DNA from: UBA2030 sp049969475
GTDB taxonomy: Bacteria; Bacteroidota; Bacteroidia; Bacteroidales; TTA-H9
Direction of reading: 5' to 3'
Length of the DNA: 37,322 nt
Assembly (NCBI GenBank): GCA_049969475.1
Contig: JBMFOU010000029.1
Span: forward strand, 1-37,322
Shown: piece after piece, positions 16,712 through 24,428 of the stretch
Layout of the letters: every line of letters begins with the position of its first letter
Position numbering within the stretch: the stretch's first letter is position 1
The notes under the pieces: model-generated
The model's database searches: none
Told to the model about the DNA's origin: nothing
The model's input: the letters and a program-made list of their open reading frames with translations, nothing else
Made by a program: the position numbers and the translations under genes

Positions 16712-18073
16712 TTAAAGCCTGAAGGAAAGAAGGTGGTCGGGGACCCTTTCCTGCTGACGAATATTATCCAGACTTTCGGCTTGACGGATAAGGACAGGTT
16801 CACCTTTTTCGGTAATGAGGACCACGGCGGGTCTGAAGGTGATAAACTGCATCCACTGGGTCATATTGTAAGCGCCGGTGTAAAGAGCGGCCAGGTGATC
16901 ACCGGGATTGAGAGCTGGCAGTACCACGCTTTCGCGCACAACGTCAATGTTCATGCAAAGAGGGCCATAAACTGCGCATTCCTCTGTAAATGAGTTGTGG
17001 TTTTTCAGCGGTACCAGCGGATGATTGTACCAAAAAGCCGTAAAGAGAATGTTGACCCCAAAGTCCACAATCAGGTTTTTCCTTCCTGTAGATGAGCGTT
17101 TATTAGCCAGAACAGTTCCCAGGAGATAGCCGGCACTGTCGATCAGGGCCCGGCCGGTTTCCAAAATGAGCAGAGGGAGCTTATTTTCAGGAAACGAAGC
17201 TTTCATAAGGGCGCGGGTGATGGCTTCTGCGTAATCGTCGAAACCGGGATTGGTCTCGCTGCCCGGGAGGTAGGCTCCCTTTAGGGTGTTTTTCGAGGCA
17301 AAACCACCGCCCAGGTCGATATAACCGATTGCTATACCAAAACGATTCCAAATAGCGGCGGCAAGCTCTGCCAGTTTGGTGGCAGCCCCCTCGTAGGCAT
17401 TAGCTGTCATTATGAAGGTGCCAATGTGGCAATGAAGGCCTACCAGATCCATTTGCCCTCCGCGCACAATGCGGTTAATGGCATCCCAGGCCTGGCCATT
17501 CTCGTAATTAAATCCAAAGCGGTCCCATATTGGATAAATCCCTGTATCCATATTTACCCGTATGGCCACTTGCGGACGCAGGCCGGTCTCCCTGGCAACT
17601 TCCTGTAAGAGATAGAGCTCATCGAAATGGTCGATGTGAATGAGCGACTGGTTTCGGGTAGCCAGTATGAGGTCTTCGCGGCTTTTGTCGGGCCCGTTGT
17701 AGATGATTTTGTCGCCCGGAACCCCATTAAGTAGTGCTTTTTGATATTCAAAACCAGAAACCACTTCGGCCCAGCTACCTTCCTGGTGAAAAATACGGCA
17801 TACGGCATCAAGATAATTGGTTTTGTATGACCAAGAGAACTGAACTGCAGGAAGGCGTGTGCTAAAGGCCCGGTAGGCCTCGCGGTAATTGCGACGTATG
17901 GTTTTTTCGGAAAGTACGAAAAGGGGGGAGCCGAACTCCTTGAGCAGCGTTTCAGTATTTACTCCGTCAATATCCTGCAGGGCTTGGGTTTGACTGCTGC
18001 TTCCAAATTTCGAAGGTATTCGGGCTTCAAGCCTTCGTATGATGGGTTTTTCGTAAGGTTTTTTATGGGTCAT
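16712..18073 (-). CDS. Fold-III PLP-dependent decarboxylase, LysA/ODC-like
   Basis: A 453-residue enzyme of the alanine-racemase/diaminopimelate-decarboxylase fold. Visible motifs: Lys84 in SYKTNYLDAV (PLP aldimine), HCHIG (214-218), GGGF (255-258) for phosphate binding, ETGRAL (305-310) and Cys373 in YGPLCMNID. In diaminopimelate decarboxylase the last motif is normally CESxD with a Glu that contacts the substrate; here the following residues are MN, so ordinary DAP decarboxylase activity is unlikely. The gene begins two bases after the ATP-grasp gene, tying it to the PqqD/ATP-grasp cassette. An amino-acid or peptide-linked amino-acid decarboxylase is the inferred role; the substrate is unknown. 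Confidence 0.85.
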   Translation of the reverse strand: MTHKKPYEKPIIRRLEARIPSKFGSSSQTQALQDIDGVNTETLLKEFGSPLFVLSEKTIRRNYREAYRAFSTRLPAVQFSWSYKTNYLDAVCRIFHQEGSWAEVVSGFEYQKALLNGVPGDKIIYNGPDKSREDLILATRNQSLIHIDHFDELYLLQEVARETGLRPQVAIRVNMDTGIYPIWDRFGFNYENGQAWDAINRIVRGGQMDLVGLHCHIGTFIMTANAYEGAATKLAELAAAIWNRFGIAIGYIDLGGGFASKNTLKGAYLPGSETNPGFDDYAEAITRALMKASFPENKLPLLILETGRALIDSAGYLLGTVLANKRSSTGRKNLIVDFGVNILFTAFWYNHPLVPLKNHNSFTEECAVYGPLCMNIDVVRESVVLPALNPGDHLAALYTGAYNMTQWMQFITFRPAVVLITEKGEPVLIRQAESLDNIRQQERVPDHLLSFRL

Positions 18074-18075
18074 GG

Positions 18076-19122
18076 TTATCTTTCTCCTTTAATAGAAAAT
18101 TCTTGAAACGTATTTACATGAGTTATAAGGTCCCAGCTATAACGAATAAACATGATACCAGCCTGATAGGGGGGCATGGGTTCAAGTTTTTCACCTAAAG
18201 CCAGGCGAGCAGTGGCAGCAGGAATATTTTGCCCGGCAGCTACTGCAAGGTAGATCCACGCCGGCATCCTAGGGTTAATCTCCATCAGGTGAAATTCTCC
18301 TTTGGCATCTTTCATTAGTTCTAACTCGAAGGGGCCTCTCCATTGGGTTTGGGAGACGAAATGCCGGGTTAGCTCCATCATGCGGGGGTCCACCACAGTA
18401 ATGCCTCCCCAGGCTTTCCCTTTATCGGTAATATATTGCTTGCGCATACCCACAGCGGCTATAGTTTCGCCCTGGCCATCTCCCAGGCCGGCCACATTGA
18501 ACTCCTCGCCTTTGATGTATTTCTGAAGAATAATGGGTAATCCCCATTTATAGCTGATTTTCAGAAACCAGTCTTCAGCCTCCTGTTGGCTACGGGCAAT
18601 ACCTGCCTCGTAGAATTTACCCTTTACCATCACGGGATAGCCTATTTCCCTGGCCTTTTGGGCTAGTTCGGCGAGGTTATTTACGGCATGGCTCTCCGGG
18701 ACAGAGATTCCGTATTTTTTACCGAATTCACTGAGACGATATTTGTGGCGTTCTTCAAACTGCTCTTCGGAAGGCAGAAAAGTGGCTACCCCCCGATCTT
18801 TAAGCCAGGAACTGAGCATGATGTAAGGCTGTAGTTCGGCATCGAAGTTGGGGATGATTACGTCGGGTTTTTCTACCGAGAAAATGTATTCTAAACGCTC
18901 TTTTAATGCCGTCAGACCTTCGGAAGGGTAAGGCATGATGAATACCCTATCTGCTATACCCGGCATATAAATACCTGGTTCCAGGTTTTCGTAGGCTAGT
19001 CCAATAATTCTTGCTTCTATAGCTGACTCTTCCCTCAATCCTCGGGCAACGGGAACGCCCGGTCCGGGACTGTCGATAGCATTGAGCCCGCTTAAAGCTA
19101 CCTTCAATGACATTTTATTCAT
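18076..19122 (-). CDS. ATP-grasp ligase, CarB-like
   Basis: A 348-residue ATP-grasp protein, a superfamily that activates carboxylates as acyl-phosphates and joins them to amines or thiols. The N-terminal pre-ATP domain has SGLNAIDSPGPGVPVARGLR; ATP-binding residues include K167 (VMVKGKF) and E206 in IKGEEF, and metal ligands E267 (FELELM) and E281/N283 (HLMEINPRM). The start could be ATG 19122 (MNKMSLKVAL, overlapping the PqqD stop by eight bases) or ATG 19113 just after it; longer starts reach into the PqqD gene. It is flanked by a PqqD-like gene and a PLP decarboxylase with almost no gaps. A peptide- or amino-acid-ligating role is inferred from that setting. Confidence 0.85.
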   Translation of the reverse strand: MNKMSLKVALSGLNAIDSPGPGVPVARGLREESAIEARIIGLAYENLEPGIYMPGIADRVFIMPYPSEGLTALKERLEYIFSVEKPDVIIPNFDAELQPYIMLSSWLKDRGVATFLPSEEQFEERHKYRLSEFGKKYGISVPESHAVNNLAELAQKAREIGYPVMVKGKFYEAGIARSQQEAEDWFLKISYKWGLPIILQKYIKGEEFNVAGLGDGQGETIAAVGMRKQYITDKGKAWGGITVVDPRMMELTRHFVSQTQWRGPFELELMKDAKGEFHLMEINPRMPAWIYLAVAAGQNIPAATARLALGEKLEPMPPYQAGIMFIRYSWDLITHVNTFQEFSIKGER

Positions 19123-19360
19123 GGTCGAGGAGTTCATAATGTCTGAGTAACTCGAGAAAATCCAAAAGGTCTTTCTTAATGACGGTTGGCTCGGCATCAA
19201 AATTTTCAGCCAGCGATTGAGCTATTTCTTCTTCTGTATGGCCTTGTTTGATCTCCATGATAATTTCAAGAGCCATGGGATTGAGTGTATAAGAATGACC
19301 AGTCAGTGGGTCGAAGGCAAATCCGGTGTCGTTGATGGCAAGATGAGGATTGAGCTTCAT
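19115..19360 (-). CDS. PqqD-family protein (RRE-like peptide-binding domain)
   Basis: An 81-residue protein matching the PqqD fold: a beta-hairpin (LAINDTGFAFDPLTGHSYTLN) followed by three helices (PMALEIIMEIKQG, TEEEIAQSLAENF, VIKKDLLDFLELLRHYELL). In PQQ and many RiPP pathways this domain binds the leader of a precursor peptide and presents it to a modifying enzyme. Other PqqD relatives occur in non-RiPP cassettes. It lies four bases after the T9SS cargo gene and overlaps or touches the ATP-grasp gene. No radical SAM enzyme and no obvious small precursor gene is nearby, which makes the real partner an open question. Confidence 0.85.
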   Translation of the reverse strand: MKLNPHLAINDTGFAFDPLTGHSYTLNPMALEIIMEIKQGHTEEEIAQSLAENFDAEPTVIKKDLLDFLELLRHYELLDHE

Positions 19361-19364
19361 GGCT

Positions 19365-20162
19365 TTATTGGGTTATTATTATTTTTCCTGAGTTTAAAAT
19401 ACGGCTACCGTTACTAATGCGATAGAAATAGGTACCGGGAGCGATACCCGAAGTAGGTAGGTTAATCAGTTGGTTTTCTACCCTGAAGTTGCTGATGGGA
19501 ATTTTTTTACCATCGGGTGCAACCAGAGAAACCGAGAGAGGGGTTCCATAAGCATTTTCGGGAATGGGGAGCAAAATAAACTCACGTGCAGGATTTGGCC
19601 AGGCTTGCATAGCTGGATTTATATCATCGCCAGGGATACCGCTTCCGGCAATGTACGAACCAGGCAGGCTATAAACTCGTGTTGCCGTGCTGTAGACCGA
19701 AAGGCTAAAATCGTACATCCAGACAAACAGTTTGGACCCTTGAGCTGCCGGATAAACTACGCTATAACCTCCTCCGTCCACCTGAAGCAATTGGGCGCCA
19801 TCTTCCGACATCACCCTTGTGGAATACATCCCATATCCCAGCGTCGAATCGTATTTGTAAATCACATACAGGAATTCTAGCTTGGAATCTGTGTTAAACA
19901 AGTTTTCGGTAAGATATTGTAAATCAACAAGGTAATAACCGGCGGGTACCGGAATGCTTACTTGTTTGTAAATGCTATAGTTTGTGTTGTAAATGATGCA
20001 TTTGTTGTTGTAGGCGTCCATGGCATAATACTTATATCCAAGGGTTGGAAGATTGACGCTAGCAGCCGACATCCAGCTGAATTCGTGCTCGAGGCTGATC
20101 TGAGCTTTGCTTGTAGTTAATGCGAAAAGTGATACAGCGATAATGAATGCAATCTTTTTCAT
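19365..20162 (-). CDS. Secreted protein with T9SS type A sorting domain
   Basis: A 265-residue exported protein: signal peptide about 1-20 (MKKIAFIIAVSLFALTTSKAQ), a middle part of about 160 residues rich in Tyr and beta-strand pattern with no family I recognise, and a C-terminal segment from about 187 typical of type IX sorting domains (AWPNPAREFILLPI ... GIAPGTYFYRISNGSRILNSGKIIITQ). The protein should cross the outer membrane by the T9SS and be anchored at the surface or released. It is the first gene of the PqqD cassette with only a four-base gap to PqqD, suggesting a link in function. Upstream is the EF-G terminator; no TAnnTTTG element is seen, so the promoter is unclear. Confidence 0.82.
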   Translation of the reverse strand: MKKIAFIIAVSLFALTTSKAQISLEHEFSWMSAASVNLPTLGYKYYAMDAYNNKCIIYNTNYSIYKQVSIPVPAGYYLVDLQYLTENLFNTDSKLEFLYVIYKYDSTLGYGMYSTRVMSEDGAQLLQVDGGGYSVVYPAAQGSKLFVWMYDFSLSVYSTATRVYSLPGSYIAGSGIPGDDINPAMQAWPNPAREFILLPIPENAYGTPLSVSLVAPDGKKIPISNFRVENQLINLPTSGIAPGTYFYRISNGSRILNSGKIIITQ

Positions 20163-20218
20163 GTTTATTTGGGTTTTGGTTAATATACACGCTAAAATAA
20201 AAATACCCTTATAGGAAT

Positions 20219-20244
20219 AAAAAAGCCACCCTTGGCGGGGTGGC
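20219..20244 (-). terminator. Rho-independent terminator of the EF-G2-like gene
   Basis: On the minus strand GCCACCC (20244-20238) and GGGTGGC (20231-20225) form a 7-bp GC-rich stem with a 6-nt loop, followed by six T's. It lies 24 bases after the stop of the EF-G-like gene and separates it from the T9SS cargo gene. Confidence 0.9.
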
Positions 20245-20267
20245 CTTTGAGTGGAGAAATATGTGAA

Positions 20268-22397
20268 TTATTCTTCTGCTTCCTGTTCTTCGTAAGCTTT
20301 GAGCAGAGCCGTTTGTACATCAGGCGGCACCTGGGCATATTCTACAAATTTCATGGAATACATAGCACGACCTGAAGTGATGGAGCTGAGGGCTGTAGAA
20401 TAACGGTTCATTTCGGCCAGGGGAACGCGGGCGATGATTTTCTTGTAGCTGCCTTCGCTGTCCATGCCCATGATGATGGCTCTGCGGCCTTGTAGATCAG
20501 TCATCACGTCACCAAATTTTTCTTCGGGAAGGATAACCTCTACTTCGTAAATGGGTTCCAGAATCTTAGGACCAGCATTTTTGAAGGCTTCTTTGAAGGC
20601 ATTGCGGCCGGCCAATTTGAAGGAAATTTCGTTGGAGTCGACCGGGTGCATTTTTCCATCGTAAATGTTGACTACGATATCGCGGGCATAAGAACCCGTA
20701 AGGGGTCCCTGTTCCATCTTTTCCATGATACCCTTGAGAATAGCAGGCATAAAGCGGGCATCGATGGCACCTCCCACGATGCAGTTGTTGAACACCAGCT
20801 TACCGCCCCATTCCAAATCATAAGTTTCGGTGGCACGGATGGGGAATTCGGTTTGCGGGGTCATGCCTTCGTAGTAGGGTTCAATCATCATGTGAACTTC
20901 ACCAAACTGTCCGGCTCCTCCCGATTGCTTTTTGTGACGATACATTGCCTTGGCCGATTTGGTAATGGTTTCGCGGTAGGGGATGCGAGGAGGAATGAAG
21001 TCGATGGCGATTTTATTTACATTCTCAATCAGCCATTTCTGTATGTTAAGATGGAGCTCGCCCTGGCCACCCAGTATCAATTGCCTGAGCTCTTTCGACT
21101 GCTCGACTACCAGGGTAGGATCGGCCTTGGCCAGGTCGTTGAGAATTCCCATCAGTTTTTCGTCTTCAGCGCTGTTCTTGGCCTTAACGGCAAGGGTGAT
21201 TTTGGGTTCGGGGAAGACGATAGGAGTAATCTTGGCATCGGGATTTTTGGGTGAGTTGAGGGTATGATTGGTTCTTACATTTTTCAGTTTGATGGTAGCA
21301 GCTATATCGCCAGCCACTACTTTTTCGATTTTCTGGCGGTTTTTACCTGCAACTATAAAAAGCTGGGAGAGCCTTTCTTTCGAGCTGTTATTAGCGTTTA
21401 CCATATCCATGGCTTCGGTAATTTCGCCGGCAAACACTTTAAAAAAGCTCATTTCGCCAAGGTGAGGCTCGAAAGTGGTTTTAAATACAAAAGCACAGGC
21501 CGGGTCGGCAGGGTTGTAGGATACTTCTTTCCCGTCGGTGAAGGTTTCGCGAGGAGCTTCGTCGGGTGAGGGTACCGTGTTGCAAATGAATTGCATCAGG
21601 CGGCGAACTCCCCAATTTTGTTTTCCGTTGATGCAAAAAACAGGGAATACGCCCCGGTTGATGAGCCCGAGTTTGAGTCCGCGGCTGATCTCTTCTTCCG
21701 TGAGGGAGCCATTTTCGAAAAATTTCTCCATCAGAGCTTCATCGTTGGCAGCCAGCTCTTCTACCATGGCTGCGTACATCTCGTCGGCCTTATCTTTTTC
21801 CGATGCCGGGATATCGAGAACTTCCGTCTTGCCCGAGGCATCAAATTTCAGCATCTTCATCTGCAGAAGGTCTATCACGGCATTAAATCCCAGGCCTTCG
21901 TTTACCGGATATTGGCACACCATGACGCCTCCTCCAAATGATTGTTTCATCTGGCGGAGGGTTTCTTCGAAATTGGAATTTTCGTGTTCCAGATGGTTAA
22001 TGGCAAAAATGACGGGTTTTTTGGCCCGACTTGCATGCCTCCAGCTAATTTCTGCGCCTACTTCTACTCCATTCTGGGCATTCATGACCATCAGGGCCGT
22101 GTCGGTAACCTTGAGGGCTGCTATTACCTCTCCCACAAAGTCATCGAAACCTGGACAATCAATCAGGTTGATTTTCTTGCCGTCGATCTCAGCATACAAA
22201 ACTGTTGAATAAATGGAATTGAGGCGTTCGAGTTCAATATCGCGGTAATCGGATACCGTGTTCTTATCTTCGATTGTGCCTCTGCGATTGATGACTCCAC
22301 CCTCAAACAACATGGATTCGGCAAGGGTAGTTTTTCCCGATTTGGCCCCGCCTACAATGGCGATATTCCTGATCTCTTTCGTCTGATAAACCTTCAT
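20268..22397 (-). CDS. EF-G paralogue (EF-G2-like) with altered GTPase motifs
   Basis: A 709-residue translation factor with full EF-G domain layout: GTPase domain 1-~280, then domains II-V, including YRETITKSAKAMYRHKKQSGGAGQFGEV and the C-terminal VPLAEMNRYSTALSSITSGRAMY. The P loop GGAKSGKT (16-23) is intact. G3 reads DCPGF (80-84), with Phe84 in place of the catalytic His of DTPGH, and G4 reads NHLE (134-137) rather than NKxD. This matches the Bacteroides EF-G2 type, reported to support translocation without GTP hydrolysis and to help cells under carbon starvation. It is a single gene with its own promoter and terminator, not in the str operon with EF-Tu, so the main fusA should be elsewhere. 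Confidence 0.9.
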   Translation of the reverse strand: MKVYQTKEIRNIAIVGGAKSGKTTLAESMLFEGGVINRRGTIEDKNTVSDYRDIELERLNSIYSTVLYAEIDGKKINLIDCPGFDDFVGEVIAALKVTDTALMVMNAQNGVEVGAEISWRHASRAKKPVIFAINHLEHENSNFEETLRQMKQSFGGGVMVCQYPVNEGLGFNAVIDLLQMKMLKFDASGKTEVLDIPASEKDKADEMYAAMVEELAANDEALMEKFFENGSLTEEEISRGLKLGLINRGVFPVFCINGKQNWGVRRLMQFICNTVPSPDEAPRETFTDGKEVSYNPADPACAFVFKTTFEPHLGEMSFFKVFAGEITEAMDMVNANNSSKERLSQLFIVAGKNRQKIEKVVAGDIAATIKLKNVRTNHTLNSPKNPDAKITPIVFPEPKITLAVKAKNSAEDEKLMGILNDLAKADPTLVVEQSKELRQLILGGQGELHLNIQKWLIENVNKIAIDFIPPRIPYRETITKSAKAMYRHKKQSGGAGQFGEVHMMIEPYYEGMTPQTEFPIRATETYDLEWGGKLVFNNCIVGGAIDARFMPAILKGIMEKMEQGPLTGSYARDIVVNIYDGKMHPVDSNEISFKLAGRNAFKEAFKNAGPKILEPIYEVEVILPEEKFGDVMTDLQGRRAIIMGMDSEGSYKKIIARVPLAEMNRYSTALSSITSGRAMYSMKFVEYAQVPPDVQTALLKAYEEQEAEE

Positions 22398-22438
22398 TTG
22401 TTTAAAATATTAAAATTTAATCTTTTACATGGAGGGGG

Positions 22439-22446
22439 CAAAATTA
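22439..22446 (-). promoter_or_regulatory. -7 promoter element for the EF-G2-like gene
   Basis: The minus strand reads TAATTTTG (TAnnTTTG) 41 bases before the ATG at 22397. The AT-rich leader between them contains no obvious hairpin. Confidence 0.6.
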
Positions 22447-22520
22447 AAAAAAAGGCCCCGAAACTGAAAGGTCTTAAAACAATTTGAATTACAATTTTTT
22501 GCAGGTTGGAAAAAGCCAGC

Positions 22521-23498
22521 CTATAACGTTTGCATGAAAGACTGAATTTCAGTCCAGAGGCTTTGAGGCATGCGAGCGCCTTCTACTTCGACGCACCGCC
22601 CGGCTATAAAAGAACCCAGCCGGCCGCATTTTTCCAGATCATAACCTCTGGAAAGGCCACACAGGAAACCTGCTGCATACATATCGCCTGCTCCTGTGGT
22701 GTCAATAGCTCGGGCCGAAATGGCTTCTACCTTATATGACTTTTCTTTGTATTGGATGGCTGATCCCTGGCTGCCAAGCTTTACCACCGCCATTTCGCAA
22801 AGGCTAGAAATTTCTTCCAGTGCGGCTTCAGGTGTTTTACCCGTAAAAGCTTTCGCTTCTTCTTCATTGGCAAATACGATATTCACCCAGCCCTGCTTCA
22901 TGATTTCATGCAGAAAATCCAAATTCTCGCTTACCACATTGAAGCTGGCCAGATCGAGGCTGGTAGTAAGGCCATGATGTTTGGCCTTGTGTAAGGCTGC
23001 AAGAAGTAGTTCGTGATTTTGAACCAGATAGCCTTCGATATGCAGGTGGGAATAGCCCCGGAAGACATCATCCCTCAGATCAGCGCGGGTGAGTTCGAGG
23101 GCAGCGCCCAGGTATACGGCAAAAGTGCGCTCTCCGTCGGGTGTGATGAGAGCCAGGGCGCGTCCTGTAGATGTTTGGCTATGAATGATATGTGTTTCAA
23201 TTCCTGCTTTTTGGAGATCGTCTTCAAAAATCTGCCCCAGTTCATCCTGACCTGTCTTGCCTATATACCCGCATTCCACCTGAAGTCTTGCCAATCCGTA
23301 AATGGTGTTGGCAGCAGAGCCTCCGCTCATGATTTTACGCTTGAAGCGCGACGAATCTCGGGTAAGCGTTTCAGCGGTATCTGCATCCACAAGGGTCATG
23401 CTGCCGGCCGGCAGGCCATGCGCTTTTAGAAAACTTTCGTCGGGCAAATAGGTGAGCAAATCTACCAGGGCATTTCCTAATCCCAGTATGCGTTTCAT
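22521..23498 (-). CDS. PfkB-family carbohydrate/nucleoside kinase, adenosine-kinase-like
   Basis: A 325-residue ribokinase-fold (PfkB) kinase. Motifs: GNALVD (8-13) at the start, GGSAANT (59-65) substrate loop, and DTTGAGD (266-272) with Asp272 as the catalytic base, followed by the anion hole. The order and the long lid segment resemble adenosine kinase-like sugar kinases common in Bacteroidota, which phosphorylate adenosine or a related ribosyl compound. The exact substrate cannot be fixed. It is monocistronic with its own -7 element, divergent from tRNA-Asn and followed by the EF-G2-like gene after 123 bases. Confidence 0.88.
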   Translation of the reverse strand: MKRILGLGNALVDLLTYLPDESFLKAHGLPAGSMTLVDADTAETLTRDSSRFKRKIMSGGSAANTIYGLARLQVECGYIGKTGQDELGQIFEDDLQKAGIETHIIHSQTSTGRALALITPDGERTFAVYLGAALELTRADLRDDVFRGYSHLHIEGYLVQNHELLLAALHKAKHHGLTTSLDLASFNVVSENLDFLHEIMKQGWVNIVFANEEEAKAFTGKTPEAALEEISSLCEMAVVKLGSQGSAIQYKEKSYKVEAISARAIDTTGAGDMYAAGFLCGLSRGYDLEKCGRLGSFIAGRCVEVEGARMPQSLWTEIQSFMQTL

Positions 23499-23537
23499 TT
23501 ACAGTGATTTTTTTAGGTGTGTTTAAAAATTTTGCCG

Positions 23538-23545
23538 CAAAGGTA
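23538..23545 (-). promoter_or_regulatory. -7 promoter element for the PfkB kinase gene
   Basis: The minus strand reads TACCTTTG (TAnnTTTG), 39 bases before the ATG at 23498. It is back to back with the tRNA promoter, whose element starts at 23568. Confidence 0.6.
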
Positions 23546-23567
23546 TTGAGTGAATTAAAAAGTTTTA

Positions 23568-23575
23568 TAATTTTG
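23568..23575 (+). promoter_or_regulatory. Promoter of tRNA-Asn
   Basis: TAATTTTG (TAnnTTTG) lies 23 bases before the tRNA 5' end. A partial -33 element ATTG (23545-23548) is 19 bases upstream, the spacing expected for Bacteroidota promoters, making this one of the better promoters in the window. Confidence 0.7.
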
Positions 23576-23598
23576 CAAACCGAAATTTTGACAAACAC

Positions 23599-23672
23599 TC
23601 CTCCATAGCTCAGTTGGTTAGAGCATCTGACTGTTAATCAGAGGGTCGCTGGTTCAAGTCCAGCTGGGGGAG
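23599..23672 (+). tRNA. tRNA-Asn (anticodon GTT)
   Basis: A complete cloverleaf: acceptor TCCTCCA (23599-23605) pairs with TGGGGGA (23665-23671) with one U-G pair; D arm GCTC/GAGC; anticodon stem TCTGA/TCAGA with loop CTGTTAA, giving GTT at 23633-23635; T arm with GGTTCAAGTCC. The discriminator base is G and the 3' CCA is not encoded (GCC follows). A terminator follows directly, so it is a single-gene transcript. Confidence 0.97.
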
Positions 23673-23676
23673 CCTG

Positions 23677-23704
23677 AAAAGCCGGTTCGTCCGGCTTTTT
23701 TTAT
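23677..23704 (+). terminator. Terminator of the tRNA-Asn transcript
   Basis: AAAAGCCGG (23677-23685) pairs with CCGGCTTTT (23691-23699) around a 5-nt loop, with further T's. It follows the tRNA 3' end by four bases. Confidence 0.92.
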
Positions 23705-23755
23705 TTTAAACCCGGGCAATCCCATTATTGGGCAGAATGGGCTAATAGATTTTTC

Positions 23756-23763
23756 TAATTTTG
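23756..23763 (+). promoter_or_regulatory. -7 promoter element for the small exported protein and receptor genes
   Basis: TAATTTTG (TAnnTTTG) lies 20 bases before the ATG at 23784. No clear -33 element is present. It may serve both this gene and the TonB receptor downstream, which shows no exact TAnnTTTG match of its own. Confidence 0.6.
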
Positions 23764-23783
23764 TCAGCATCTAATCATTTGAC

Positions 23784-24302
23784 ATGAAGAAATTTTCGGC
23801 CTGCTTCCTGTTATTAGTTATCCTTTTTCAAGCAGGAATATACTATCCCCTGTTTTTTCTCCGAAAAGCAGAGATAAGGCGGCAGGTTCGAAGTATGATT
23901 CTAAACAATCCCCACCTCATACATCGGGCCACCTTTTTTGTATTTACCCAGGCTGAGTGGGAGCAGATTCAATGGTTTGAGAATGAAAAGGAGTTTCGGC
24001 ATAACTCCCGGAAGTTTGATGTTATCTGTATCCGTAAAGAGAAGTCTGACAGGATAGAAGTTGTTGCGCTGGAAGATGGCAGAGAAATGGCCTTGTATAG
24101 TGAGCTGGGCCATAAACAGGAAATGGGTAAATCACAGGGGAGACTTACACATGTTGGAACCCTGAATGTGTTTTTTGAAAATCCAGGGATTATATATCCA
24201 GATCGTTTGCAGGTTATAAGCGTATTGCAATATGGGTATCTGGAGTCAGCGACTTCTTTCTTATTTCTTGAAGTTCCCGTCCCTCCTCCCTGGTGTGTCT
24301 GA
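23784..24302 (+). CDS. Small exported or membrane-anchored protein of unknown function
   Basis: A 172-residue protein with an N-terminal hydrophobic segment (about 4-26) that could be a signal anchor or uncleaved signal peptide, then a mixed soluble region beginning with basic residues (RKAEIRRQVR) and ending in a proline-rich tail (EVPVPPPWCV). I recognise no family. Similar small proteins preceding TonB receptors are familiar in Bacteroidota genomes, but no function is assigned here. It is followed after 126 bases by the heme/hemoglobin-type receptor on the same strand, with which it may be co-transcribed; a role linked to that uptake system is inferred only. Confidence 0.7.
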   Translation: MKKFSACFLLLVILFQAGIYYPLFFLRKAEIRRQVRSMILNNPHLIHRATFFVFTQAEWEQIQWFENEKEFRHNSRKFDVICIRKEKSDRIEVVALEDGREMALYSELGHKQEMGKSQGRLTHVGTLNVFFENPGIIYPDRLQVISVLQYGYLESATSFLFLEVPVPPPWCV

Positions 24303-24321
24303 CCCCCATGTTTATTTTGTT

Positions 24322-24335
24322 CAATAAATTTATTG
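24322..24335. promoter_or_regulatory. 14-bp perfect palindrome upstream of the TonB receptor gene
   Basis: CAATAAATTTATTG is a perfect palindrome, 94 bases before the receptor ATG and 20 bases after the preceding stop. It could be an operator for a metal or heme regulator. AT-rich palindromes also occur by chance, and no known Bacteroidota site is matched with confidence. Confidence 0.35.
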
Positions 24336-24428
24336 TTTCAGCCATGTCTATTGGGATAGGGTTGATTATAAGATGTTTTTAATCAGTTAATTAAATCAAA
24401 TTCATTCATTTTTTAATGGTTTTAGAAT

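Noticed and set aside
16712..18073. Calling this gene lysA
   Set aside because: The substrate motif differs from CESxD and the gene sits in a PqqD/ATP-grasp cassette, so a firm lysA name is not supported.
19115..20162. A standard RiPP cluster with a small precursor gene next to PqqD
   Set aside because: The gaps around PqqD are only a few bases and no short precursor-like frame was found; the upstream gene is a 265-residue T9SS cargo.
20646..22212. Plus-strand frames of 202 and 224 codons opposite the EF-G2-like gene
   Set aside because: Mirror frames of a conserved gene without motifs or regulatory signals of their own.
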